Assembly: GCA_027659245.1 (NCBI GenBank)
Contig: JAQDPW010000026.1
Span: forward strand, 1-33,942
Direction of reading: 5' to 3'
DNA length: 33,942 nucleotides
DNA from: Streptococcaceae bacterium AM104-57
GTDB taxonomy: Bacteria > Bacillota > Bacilli > Lactobacillales > Streptococcaceae
Positions 24,574 through 33,942 of the stretch are shown one piece after another. Position 1 is the stretch's first letter. Every line of letters begins with the position of its first letter. Position numbers and translations under genes: made by a program. The notes beneath the pieces are model-generated. The model searched no databases. It saw only the letters and a program-made list of their open reading frames with translations, and was not told the DNA's origin.

Positions 24574-25832
24574 TGAATCAAAAAGAAAACCACTCAAAAG
24601 CGGCCGTATTGGGCTTGCAACACTTACTTGCTATGTACTCAGGTTCAATCCTAGTACCAATTATGATTGCAGGTGCCCTAGGTTACTCACCACAACAACT
24701 GACATACCTTATCTCTACAGATATCTTTATGTGTGGGGTCGCAACTCTCTTACAATTGCAACTTAATAAATATTTCGGTGTCGGTTTACCGGTTGTTCTG
24801 GGTGTGGCCTTTCAATCTGTTGCTCCACTTATTATGATTGGACAAAGTCACGGTAGTGGTGCTATGTTTGGGGCCTTGATTGCTTCTGGTATTTATGTCG
24901 TTCTTGTAGCAGGCGTATTTTCTAAGATTGCTAATCTGTTCCCTTCAATCGTAACGGGTTCAGTCATTACAACAATCGGATTGACCTTGATTCCTGTTGC
25001 CATCGGAAATATGGGAAATAACGTTGAAAAACCAACTGGACAAAGTTTAGCATTAGCAACAATCACCATTCTTATCATTCTCTTGGTTAATATCTTTACA
25101 AAAGGATTCATTAAATCTATTTCCATTTTGATCGGTTTAATTGCAGGTACCATCATCGCTGCGACTATGGGCTTGGTTGATTTCTCTCCAGTAGCAGAAG
25201 CTCCACTTGTTCATATCCCAACTCCATTCTACTTTGGTGCTCCACAATTTGAGATTTCTTCTATTGTAATGATGTGTATTATCGCTACTGTATCAATGGT
25301 AGAATCAACTGGGGTTTATCTTGCCCTTTCTGATATTACTAAAGATCCAATCGATAGTACTCGTCTCCGTAATGGTTATCGTGCTGAAGGTCTTGCTGTT
25401 TTACTTGGTGGACTTTTCAACACCTTCCCTTATACAGGATTTTCACAAAACGTAGGTTTGGTGAAACTTTCAGGTATTCGTACACGTTTACCGATCTACT
25501 ACGCTGGTGGTTTCCTCATCTTACTTGGTCTCTTGCCTAAGTTCGGTGCCTTAGCACAGATTATCCCTAGCCCTGTTCTAGGTGGAGCCATGCTCGTCAT
25601 GTTCGGTTTTGTATCACTTCAAGGGATGCAAATCTTGTCTCGTGTAGACTTTGAACATAATGAACACAATTTCCTTATTGCAGCAGTTTCTATTGCTGCC
25701 GGTGTGGGATTAAACGGAAGCAACCTCTTCAATACTTTACCAACAGAATTACAGATGTTCTTCTCAAATGGTATCGTCATTGCAAGTACAGTGGCCATCA
25801 TTTTGAATGCTATTTTGAATCGTAAAAAATAA
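24573..25832 (+). CDS. pbuX: Xanthine permease (NCS2 family)
   Basis: PbuX imports xanthine with protons for use by Xpt. The 419-residue membrane protein of the nucleobase-cation symporter-2 family shows about 12-14 hydrophobic segments. The N-terminus has LGLQHLLAMYSGSILVPIMI. The conserved centre reads STGVYLALSDITK, then NGYRAEGLAVLLGG and FPYTGFSQNVGLVKLSG. The Gln-His of LGLQHLLAMY and the acidic residue near VESTG are typical of substrate-binding positions. The ATG overlaps the xpt stop; AAGGAGG lies upstream. A hairpin follows six bases after the stop and belongs to the repeat downstream. Confidence 0.95.
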   Translation: MNQKENHSKAAVLGLQHLLAMYSGSILVPIMIAGALGYSPQQLTYLISTDIFMCGVATLLQLQLNKYFGVGLPVVLGVAFQSVAPLIMIGQSHGSGAMFGALIASGIYVVLVAGVFSKIANLFPSIVTGSVITTIGLTLIPVAIGNMGNNVEKPTGQSLALATITILIILLVNIFTKGFIKSISILIGLIAGTIIAATMGLVDFSPVAEAPLVHIPTPFYFGAPQFEISSIVMMCIIATVSMVESTGVYLALSDITKDPIDSTRLRNGYRAEGLAVLLGGLFNTFPYTGFSQNVGLVKLSGIRTRLPIYYAGGFLILLGLLPKFGALAQIIPSPVLGGAMLVMFGFVSLQGMQILSRVDFEHNEHNFLIAAVSIAAGVGLNGSNLFNTLPTELQMFFSNGIVIASTVAIILNAILNRKK

Positions 25833-25837
25833 CATAA

Positions 25838-26012
25838 AGAGGCTGGGACAAAAGTCCTAGCCTCTCAATTGTCTCTGGTTTGTAGAGCAAGACGCAGTGG
25901 TTGAGTGGGCTCTACTACGCTGATTTCATCAGCTTTTACAGCCCTACTCAACTGTGCGGAGGTGGGACGACGAAATCGAATTCTAACGAATTACCGATTT
26001 CTGTCCCACTCT
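25838..26012. repeat. Intergenic three-hairpin repeat (MITE-like)
   Basis: Three hairpins lie in series. AGAGGCTGGGAC (25838-25849) pairs with GTCCTAGCCTCT (25854-25865). GTTGAGT (25900-25906) pairs with ACTCAAC (25946-25952), with GGGCT/AGCCC and CTGAT/ATCAG inside. GTGGGAC (25962-25968) pairs with GTCCCAC (26003-26009). The ends TGGGACA and TGTCCCA are inverted. I recall similar blocks between genes in mitis-group genomes; the first hairpin may end pbuX transcription. No reading frame is seen. Confidence 0.7.
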
Positions 26013-26037
26013 CATTTTCTTTTTTAGAGCTTGAGTA

Positions 26038-28032
<1,995 letters not shown>

Positions 28033-28035
28033 GCT

Positions 28036-28968
28036 ATGAAAGAAGTAAAAAAACGCGCACGTCTCATTTATAATCCGACCTCAGGCCAGGAAATGATCAA
28101 GCAAAATATCGCAGAAGTTCTAGAAGTGTTAGAGAGCATAGGCTATGAAACCAGTGCTTTTCAGACCAAACCTGAACACCTGTCAGCCCAGAAAGAAGCA
28201 GAAAGAGCTGCAAAAGCTGGATTTGATTTGGTTTTGGTAGCTGGTGGCGATGGTACTATCAATGAAGTGGTTAATGGAATTGCACCTCTGGAACATCGTC
28301 CAAAGATAGCCATCATTCCTACTGGAACTACCAATGACTATGCCAGAGCATTGAAAATCCCCATGGGCGATCCAGTTGCTGCAGCGAAGATCATTGCTAA
28401 AAATGAAACCAAGCAAATTGATATTGGTCGTGCCTTTGGTGATAAGTATTTCATCAATATTGCTGCGGCAGGAGCTCTTACGGAGTTAACTTTTAGTGTT
28501 CCGAGTGAACTAAAGACGCGTCTGGGGTATCTGGCCTACGTTGCTAAAGGCATCGAGATGTTCCCAAAATCCAAAGCCCGTCCTGTTCGTATTTACTATG
28601 ATTGGGGAATTTTTACAGGAGAAGTTTCTCTTATCTTTGTTGCCTTGACCAATTCTATTGGTGGATTTGAGCAATTTGCACCTGATACCAAACTGGATGA
28701 TGGCAATTTCACGCTTATTCTAGTAAAGACAGATAAAATCCTAGATATGTTGAGTCTGCTAGTTCAGGCCATGAACGGAGGCCAACACGTTTCAGATATC
28801 AATGTTGAATACCTTAAAACGAGTAAACTCCGAATTGAAACTTTGAATCAGGAAGAGCCTTTTATGCTCAATCTTGATGGAGAATACGGTGGCGACACAC
28901 CAGTAGATTTGGAAGTGTGCCATAATCACATTGAATTTTTTGTGAATCCTGAGGCACTTGATCAATAA
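28036..28968 (+). CDS. Diacylglycerol/lipid kinase family protein (DgkB/YegS type)
   Basis: A 310-residue soluble lipid kinase of the DAGK catalytic family. These enzymes phosphorylate diacylglycerol or related lipids, recycling them to phosphatidate, for example after lipoteichoic acid synthesis. The motifs are IYNPTSGQEM (11-20), the nucleotide loop AGGDGTINEVVNG (69-81) and IPTGTTNDYARAL. The C-terminal beta-sandwich ends in FMLNLDGEYGGDTPVDLEV, with the DGE signature. It starts three bases after ligA and is co-transcribed with it. The exact lipid substrate cannot be told from the sequence. Confidence 0.88.
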   Translation: MKEVKKRARLIYNPTSGQEMIKQNIAEVLEVLESIGYETSAFQTKPEHLSAQKEAERAAKAGFDLVLVAGGDGTINEVVNGIAPLEHRPKIAIIPTGTTNDYARALKIPMGDPVAAAKIIAKNETKQIDIGRAFGDKYFINIAAAGALTELTFSVPSELKTRLGYLAYVAKGIEMFPKSKARPVRIYYDWGIFTGEVSLIFVALTNSIGGFEQFAPDTKLDDGNFTLILVKTDKILDMLSLLVQAMNGGQHVSDINVEYLKTSKLRIETLNQEEPFMLNLDGEYGGDTPVDLEVCHNHIEFFVNPEALDQ

Positions 28969-28987
28969 ATTATTAGTCACATATAAA
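28958..28987 (+). promoter_or_regulatory. Possible pulA promoter
   Basis: TTGATC (28958-28963) and TATAAA (28982-28987) are 18 bases apart, overlapping the end of the kinase gene. No cre site was found here by eye. Confidence 0.45.
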
Positions 28988-29017
28988 ATCAAATTTATTT
29001 AGAAATTAGGGAGAACC

Positions 29018-31300
29018 ATGTACAATTATCCTGTACTTATTCATTACCATCGCAAGGATGAAGCCTACGAGGCTTGCAGTTTCAGCAAAAATCCTCTAGA
29101 TTCAGTAGAGCTTATCAAAGAAGAAGAATACTTTGGAGCCAAATTTTCACTGACTCAATCGAGTGAAGTAGCCCTTGAGACCATGACTTTTACTGTTGAA
29201 AAAGATGGTGTCAGCAAAGAATATCCTATTGGCTTCAATCATTATCCACTTTTGACAGAGGTTTGGATTTTGGATGGAGATGATACAGTTTATTATTCTG
29301 AAAATCCAGCTATTGCAAGTACTCATTATAAAGACCAAAATCCTTTTGCCTTCGACAAGGCAATCAATAGCGCTAGTTTTGACCACCACTGGGGTTATCA
29401 AGGAGAGTTGGGATGTCAAGTTTCTGAAACTGAAACAAGATTTAGCCTATGGGCACCAACCGCTACATCTGTCCAAGTAGTAGTCTATGAATCTGCAAGT
29501 AACGACGCACCTATCCTTAAAACCTTTGAAATGGAGCGAGGAAATAGTTACTCCTATAGTCACAAGTATAATACAATTGGTGTTTGGAGTTTATCAGTTC
29601 CAGAAAGCTTAGCAGGACGTGCCTACCACTACCAGATTGATTTTCCTCATCACCAGTCATTAACTCGTGATCCATATACAATAGCGACAAGTCCTGATGG
29701 AAAACGTTCAGCCATTGTCTCAAATCAAGATCGTCAGGTCGAAGGTTTTGAGGTTAAGCATGGTACAGAAGCAACTTGGCGTTTGGAAAATCCTTGCCAA
29801 GCAGTCATTTATGAAATGCACATCCGTGATTTGACTAAGTCTGAAACATCTGGTGTTGCGCCAGAATTAAGAGGAACCTTCTTAGGTGCAGCGCAAACTG
29901 GAACAGTTAACCAATATGGTCAATCGACTGCGTTTGATTACATCAAAGAACTTGGTGTCAACTATGTACAGTTGCAACCAATTGCTGACCGTCATAAAGA
30001 ATACGATGCTGATGGAAATGTGACTTATAACTGGGGATATGATCCACAAAACTTCAACGCTCCAGAAACTAGTATGTCTACAAATCCAAATGATCCAGGT
30101 CAAGCTATCCGTGATTTGAAAGCCATGGTCCAAGCTTATCATGATGCTGGTATCGGTGTTATTATGGACGTTGTTTACAATCATACCTTCTCAACGGTGG
30201 ATGCGCCATTCCAAACAACGGTTCCTGATTATTATTATCGAATGAACCATGATGGAACCTACCAAAATGGAACAGGTGTCGGTAACGAAACTGCCAGTGA
30301 GCATGAAATGTTCCGTAAATATATGATTGATTCCCTTCTCTACTGGGTAAAAGAGTACAATATTGACGGATTCCGCTTTGACTTGATGGGAATTCACGAT
30401 GTTAAAACCATGCAGATGATTCGTTGGGCTATGGACGAAGTCGATCCGAAAATCATCCTGTATGGAGAAGGTTGGGATATGGGAACAGGTCTTGCTCCTT
30501 ATGACAAAGCTAAGAAAGACAATGCCTACCAGTTGCCAAACATTGGATTCTTTAATGATAATCAACGTGATGCGGTCAAAGGTTGTGAAGTCTATGGTTC
30601 TATCAAATCTGGCTTCATCAGTGGAGCAGGTACTGAGCCGATCCTCGCAAAGGCTATTCTTGGAAGTCGTGAGCTGGGTTCTTATCTCAGTCCAAACCAG
30701 GTTCTTAACTACGTAGAAGCCCACGATAACTACAATTTGCATGATTTACTTAAAACCCTTCATCCATCGGAGAGCGAAAAACGTATCATGAAGAAAGTAG
30801 AAACAGCAACGGCTATGAACCTCCTTATGCAAGGGATGGCCTTCATGGAACTGGGTCAAGAGTTTGGCCGTACTAAACTCGTAGCTACAGGCGAAAATGG
30901 AGAGTTGACTCACTCAGATTGTGAGCGAGCAATGAACAGTTACAATGCTCCTGATAGCGTCAACCAAGTCAACTGGGATTTGATCAATGAGCGTCAAGAT
31001 AGCATCGAGTTTGTCCGTCAGATCATCCGTCTTAAAACCCAGACTAGTGCCTTTTCATACCCTACCTATGAAGAAGTCTACCGTCATGTCTTTGTTCACA
31101 CAGCCATTGAAAATAGTGGTTGGATTGTCTACGAGATTCATGGTGGAGAAGAGCACTTCTTGGTTGTATTCAATGCCAAAGGGGCTTCCTATTACTATGA
31201 AAATGCAGGGAACCTTGAAATGCTAGTTACAAATAGCCGTTCTAACCAAGAAAATGTTATTGACGACGTCAGTGTGGCAGTTATGAATGTTTTAGCGTAA
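29018..31300 (+). CDS. pulA: Type I pullulanase, cytoplasmic
   Basis: PulA cleaves alpha-1,6 branches of pullulan- and glycogen-type glucans. The 760-residue product has no signal peptide or wall anchor, so it differs from the secreted SpuA-type pullulanase and should act on imported maltodextrins. An N-terminal region precedes a CBM48-like domain (ETETRFSLWAPTATSVQVVVY, in part). The type I signature YNWGYDP is at 337-343. The GH13 catalytic residues are D455 (FRFDLMG), E484 (YGEGWD) and D570 (EAHDNYN). AGGGAGAA lies before the ATG. It lies 49 bases after the kinase gene. Confidence 0.95.
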   Translation: MYNYPVLIHYHRKDEAYEACSFSKNPLDSVELIKEEEYFGAKFSLTQSSEVALETMTFTVEKDGVSKEYPIGFNHYPLLTEVWILDGDDTVYYSENPAIASTHYKDQNPFAFDKAINSASFDHHWGYQGELGCQVSETETRFSLWAPTATSVQVVVYESASNDAPILKTFEMERGNSYSYSHKYNTIGVWSLSVPESLAGRAYHYQIDFPHHQSLTRDPYTIATSPDGKRSAIVSNQDRQVEGFEVKHGTEATWRLENPCQAVIYEMHIRDLTKSETSGVAPELRGTFLGAAQTGTVNQYGQSTAFDYIKELGVNYVQLQPIADRHKEYDADGNVTYNWGYDPQNFNAPETSMSTNPNDPGQAIRDLKAMVQAYHDAGIGVIMDVVYNHTFSTVDAPFQTTVPDYYYRMNHDGTYQNGTGVGNETASEHEMFRKYMIDSLLYWVKEYNIDGFRFDLMGIHDVKTMQMIRWAMDEVDPKIILYGEGWDMGTGLAPYDKAKKDNAYQLPNIGFFNDNQRDAVKGCEVYGSIKSGFISGAGTEPILAKAILGSRELGSYLSPNQVLNYVEAHDNYNLHDLLKTLHPSESEKRIMKKVETATAMNLLMQGMAFMELGQEFGRTKLVATGENGELTHSDCERAMNSYNAPDSVNQVNWDLINERQDSIEFVRQIIRLKTQTSAFSYPTYEEVYRHVFVHTAIENSGWIVYEIHGGEEHFLVVFNAKGASYYYENAGNLEMLVTNSRSNQENVIDDVSVAVMNVLA

Positions 31301-31405
31301 GTATTAGAATGAAGACAGAGTCAATGAAGTGTAGGACAAAACTATCTTGCAGAGTCCAATGAATAAACAAAAATGTTTCAAAGACTTATTTCTACTAAAA
31401 TGCCA

Positions 31406-31448
31406 GGTCGGGATTTTTTATCTCGGCCTATACTTCTAGAAGTGTTTT
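31406..31448 (+). terminator. Possible terminator hairpins after pulA
   Basis: GGTCGGGAT (31406-31414) pairs with ATCTCGGCC (31420-31428) with two wobble pairs. A palindrome ACTTCTAGAAGT (31432-31443) is followed by GTTTTTC. Either may end pulA transcription. The rest of 31301-31470 shows nothing else. Confidence 0.5.
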
Positions 31449-31470
31449 TCTTCCCAAAAACATTTTTTTG

Positions 31471-31479
31471 TGATAAAAT
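31471..31479 (+). promoter_or_regulatory. Adhesin promoter (extended -10)
   Basis: TGATAAAAT combines an extended -10 (TGA, 31471-31473) with TAAAAT (31474-31479). The -35 is weak (TTCCCA at 31451-31456). The start should fall near 31486. Confidence 0.5.
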
Positions 31480-31488
31480 GGAGCCAAG

Positions 31489-31530
31489 GCAGAAGGGGGC
31501 GACCTAGTCAACTCTGGTCACACCCTCTGC
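31489..31530 (+). promoter_or_regulatory. Structured leader hairpin of the adhesin
   Basis: GCAGA plus GGG (31489-31499) pairs with CCCTCTGC (31523-31530). GACC (31501-31504) pairs with GGTC (31516-31519) inside it. The fold fills the leader between the predicted transcription start and the ribosome site AAAAAGGAG. Its function is unknown; stability or translational control is possible. Confidence 0.5.
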
Positions 31531-31557
31531 AAATAAAGTAAAAAGGAGATGCACATC

Positions 31558-33942
31558 ATGCATTGGGAAAAGAGGCAAAAATTTTCCATCCGGAAATTTT
31601 CAATAGGAGCGGCCTCCGTTTTGATCGGTCAGTTTTTTGTCGGTCAAAATCTAGGAGACCAAGTGGTAGCAGCAGATGAAGTTGCTGGTCTGGTAGCAGA
31701 TAGTAGTCCAGTATCGTCAGAGAGTTCCCCGACCGCTGCGAGCGATGTAGTTACCAACACTGAAAGCGCTAACATCGGGGGGGGGTACCTCTGGAACAAC
31801 CAATAGCCTAACAGGATTAACTGAAGAAAAAGAGGTGCCGTCAGCAGATGCTGGAACGGTTTTTTCTGCTGTTTCGGCAGAAGCAGACCGTCCAGCGACA
31901 AGCACAGAAGCTCCTGCGCCTGCTGAAGCAACAAACGTTCCTCAAGCAGAAACAGAAGTAAAAGAAAATCCTGTACCAGCACCCGTAAACACTTCAGAAA
32001 GTAAAGCACCACAACCTGCTGTAGTTGAAAAAGAAGTTTCTAATAAACAATTAAAAGACACAGAGTTCTCTGTAAGGTCCAGCAACCCAATGACCGATTA
32101 TCAGAATCGCTCTGTATTCACTTCTGCTGATCCAAAAGTACGAAGCAAAAGGGAGGTTCCGGATCCCTCAAAAGAAGAAATAGACAAAGAGAATCAAAAG
32201 TTGCGTGAAAAATACGATCAGGACATAGCACGCTATTATGCAGAGTTTTCAAAAACGATGTCTGAAAATATGGCGAAGCAAGAAGCATATAACAAGGCTT
32301 ATGCTGAATATATAGTTCAAAACTGGCAATATGAACAACGTAAAAAAGAGGAACTGAGAAAGGCGGAAGAAAACAAAAATAAAGAAGGCTATCTTAGCGA
32401 AGTTAAGGAACAGTATTTACAGTTCAAAAATGAAACCGAGGCTAAGTTGGAGAGTACAGGAGGGACAAATGTTCGGAAGGATATTAAGGGGAATACCTAC
32501 TTGGGGAATGAGATAGGAAATACTCATACGTTAAAATCGGGGGAGTCAGTAACAGCAACTTACACGAATTTAAAAAATAGTTCCTATGCTGGTAAAAAGA
32601 TTACAAAAGTTGTTTATACATTAACCTATGTCTCATCGGATAAATCTGACCGTACAGTTGACGTGACTGCTTATCACGATCCTACAAAGGGTTTTTATTC
32701 GACGGTAAATAATGTGATGGATAAGATAAAGTTAACTGCTAAATTTTATTACGCAGATGGCAGTCCTGTAACATTTTCTAAACAGAAACCTGCATTATTT
32801 TCTTTATCTAGTTTGAATAATAATTATTCGTCACCAGTTGATCCGTCAATCTTTGAAAAAGACAAACAAGAAATCGAACAATACTTTTGGGAGGAAGGCT
32901 TCGAATATGCTCAAGATTTTTCTGGGGAAATAGTGTCGATTACTGGTTCAACTATAAAAAAATATAATAACAGATATTTTTCTGAAAATAATAATGCTAA
33001 GAAGTCTGCAGGCTCTAAGTATGATGGAGAAGAATATGACTATCCTGGTTCGGGTAAGGAATATTATGCAGCGACAGTTGGTGTAGCAGGTGATGGAGAT
33101 AGTGTTTCTGTAAGTTTTGGTGCAAGCAAAAAAGGTATTTGGGCAAGTTTCAATTCAGACGTCAAAGCTGCAGGAGTAGTTGAGAATAACCTTACTCCTC
33201 CTTCAAAACCATCATTTTCCCCTCTGCCTAAAGCACCAACTCCACCCGTCTACAAAACATATACAGATACGCGCACGCAAAATAAAAAGTACGTTCCTCA
33301 TTCTGACGTGATTGTGACTGAAGTCAATACAGCAGCTAAGCCTGAAGATGGGATTGGTAATAAAGAAGCCTTGCCAAGTGGTACGACCTATAGTTTTGTA
33401 GATAAGGTACCAGACGTAACCACTCCTGGTATTCAAACCGCGACTGTCCGTGTGACATATCCAGATAAAACAACAACGGATGTCCCTGTTAAAGTAGTTG
33501 TTCTAAAAGAAAAGAGCGGATTAAAGGGAGACAAAGGTGATAAAGGAGATGCTGGTAAAGACGGCGCAGCCGGTAAGTCAGCGTACGATATCTGGAAAGA
33601 ACAGCCAGGTAATGCCAATAAGACCCCTGATGATTACGTGAAGTCCCTCAAAGGAGACAAGGGCGACAAAGGTGATAAAGGTGATAAAGGTGACGCTGGT
33701 AAGTCAGCTTACGATATCTGGAAAGAACAGCCAGACAATAGCAATAAGACCCCTGACGATTACGTGAAGTCCCTCAAAGGAGACAAGGGCGACAAAGGTG
33801 ATAAGGGTGACGCTGGTTCCGGAACGAATACAGACAGCGGCAGCAACACTGGTTCAGGAACGAATACAGGTTCAGGAACGAATACAGGTTCCGGCACTAA
33901 CACAGGTTCCGGCACCAACACCGGTAGCGGCACTAACACCGG
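31558..33942 (+). CDS. Mosaic antigen I/II-type surface adhesin, frame broken at a G9 tract, 3' end outside window
   Basis: As written, translation gives 82 residues and stops at 31804-31806, just after nine G (31777-31785). With eight G the frame stays open from 31784 to the window edge (about 794 codons). The ON product has FSIRKFSIGAASVLIGQFF (YSIRK-type signal) and an Ala/Pro/Glu-rich stretch (about 45-170). A charged helical region (about 204-297) follows. The V-region-like domain (about 300-541; SVTATYTNLKNSSYAGKK and DFSGEIVSITGSTIKK) closely recalls the GbpC/Spa domain of antigen I/II. A Rib-like domain (about 581-651; KPEDGIGNKEALPSGTTY), collagen-like GDK blocks with SAYDIW repeats, and a GSGTNT tract complete it. 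A wall anchor would lie beyond the edge. The ATG at 31558 has AGGAG nine bases upstream; the ATG at 31549 abuts it. Phase variation or sequencing error are both possible. Confidence 0.85.
31777..31785 (+). repeat. Nine-G homopolymer, possible phase-variation switch
   Basis: A run of nine G begins at codon 74 of the adhesin. Nine G puts the gene off frame; eight or eleven puts it on. It is by far the longest G run noticed in the window. Confidence 0.9.
33517..33814 (+). repeat. Collagen-like GDK blocks with a 126-base tandem unit
   Basis: Gly-x-y triplets (GDKGDKGDAG) alternate with a 26-residue insert, SAYDIWKEQP to DDYVKSLKG. SAYDIW starts at 33578 and 33704, exactly 126 bases (42 residues) apart. 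The copies differ mainly in GNANK versus DNSNK. Confidence 0.92.
33815..33942 (+). repeat. 18-base GSGTNT-coding tandem repeat, runs off the window
   Basis: The unit GGTTCAGGAACGAATACA and variants encode Gly-Ser-Gly-Thr-Asn-Thr. Seven units or partial units are visible, the second degenerate (DSGSNT). Codon choice drifts from TCA/ACG to TCC/AGC and ACC toward the edge. Such tracts act as flexible stalks. Confidence 0.92.

Noticed and set aside
30191..30742. 183-residue minus-strand frame within pulA
   Set aside because: It lies opposite the GH13 catalytic core, has no ribosome site, and its sequence resembles no protein family.
29018..31300. Surface SpuA-type virulence pullulanase
   Set aside because: There is no signal peptide, no carbohydrate-binding tandem at the N-terminus and no LPXTG, and it is too short.
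31549..31806. A genuine 85-residue secreted peptide
   Set aside because: It has a surface-protein signal and stops right after a G9 run, with the same protein continuing in the next frame. The ATG at 31549 abuts the ribosome site.
33815..33942. CRISPR array
   Set aside because: The repeats are 18-base direct units without unique spacers and code for GSGTNT in frame.

Overview
The window looks like a low-GC chromosome segment of a mitis-group oral Streptococcus (S. mitis / S. oralis / S. infantis type, close to but not typical S. pneumoniae). The signs are nearly pneumococcal housekeeping proteins (GyrA, TopA, LigA, SrtA, DprA), a ComX box before dprA, pneumococcal-type BOX and RUP intergenic repeats, and GyrA with Gly rather than Ser at position 114, a difference I associate with viridans streptococci. 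All of this is read by eye; no database search was run.

Layout. 1-1435: ccdA-etrx2, a membrane thiol-disulfide relay to an extracytoplasmic thioredoxin lipoprotein. 1446-2432 (minus): ldh, divergent from gyrA-srtA (2626-5840), with a cre-like site between the promoters. 5996-8058: asd-dapA (lysine and cell-wall precursors). 8162-11231: dprA (competence) and topA. 11339-13124: DUF454 membrane protein, cutC, and a YjbR-type gene. 13182-19111: a leucine operon with a CodY box, a sigma-A promoter, a 17-residue leader peptide with three consecutive Leu codons and a complete terminator/antiterminator, then leuA-leuB-(DUF1294 gene)-leuC-leuD and a YrdC-domain gene.

19112-22842 is the accessory part: two BOX elements (one lacking boxB), a minus-strand cholesterol-dependent cytolysin, and a decayed mcrC split by a RUP element. 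The cytolysin has a YSIRK-type signal peptide, an exact CD59-binding signature and a Pro-containing undecapeptide, so it belongs with intermedilysin/vaginolysin rather than pneumolysin. Its promoter carries a strong cre-like site over the -35.

22843-25832 is purine salvage: guaC, then xpt-pbuX behind a guanine riboswitch with a visible terminator/antiterminator switch. A MITE-like three-hairpin repeat follows. ligA (probably leaderless), a diacylglycerol-kinase-family gene and the cytoplasmic pullulanase pulA come next. The window ends inside a large mosaic surface adhesin: YSIRK-type signal, helical region, antigen I/II-type V (GbpC/Spa) domain, Rib-like domain, collagen-like blocks with a 42-residue repeat, and a GSGTNT repeat. 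Its frame is broken at a run of nine G, and eight G would restore it to the end of the window. This suggests phase variation, or a sequencing error.

The most noteworthy items are the homopolymer-gated adhesin, the YSIRK-signal CD59-type cytolysin, the RUP insertion whose removal exactly restores the mcrC frame, and the layered control of the leu operon.
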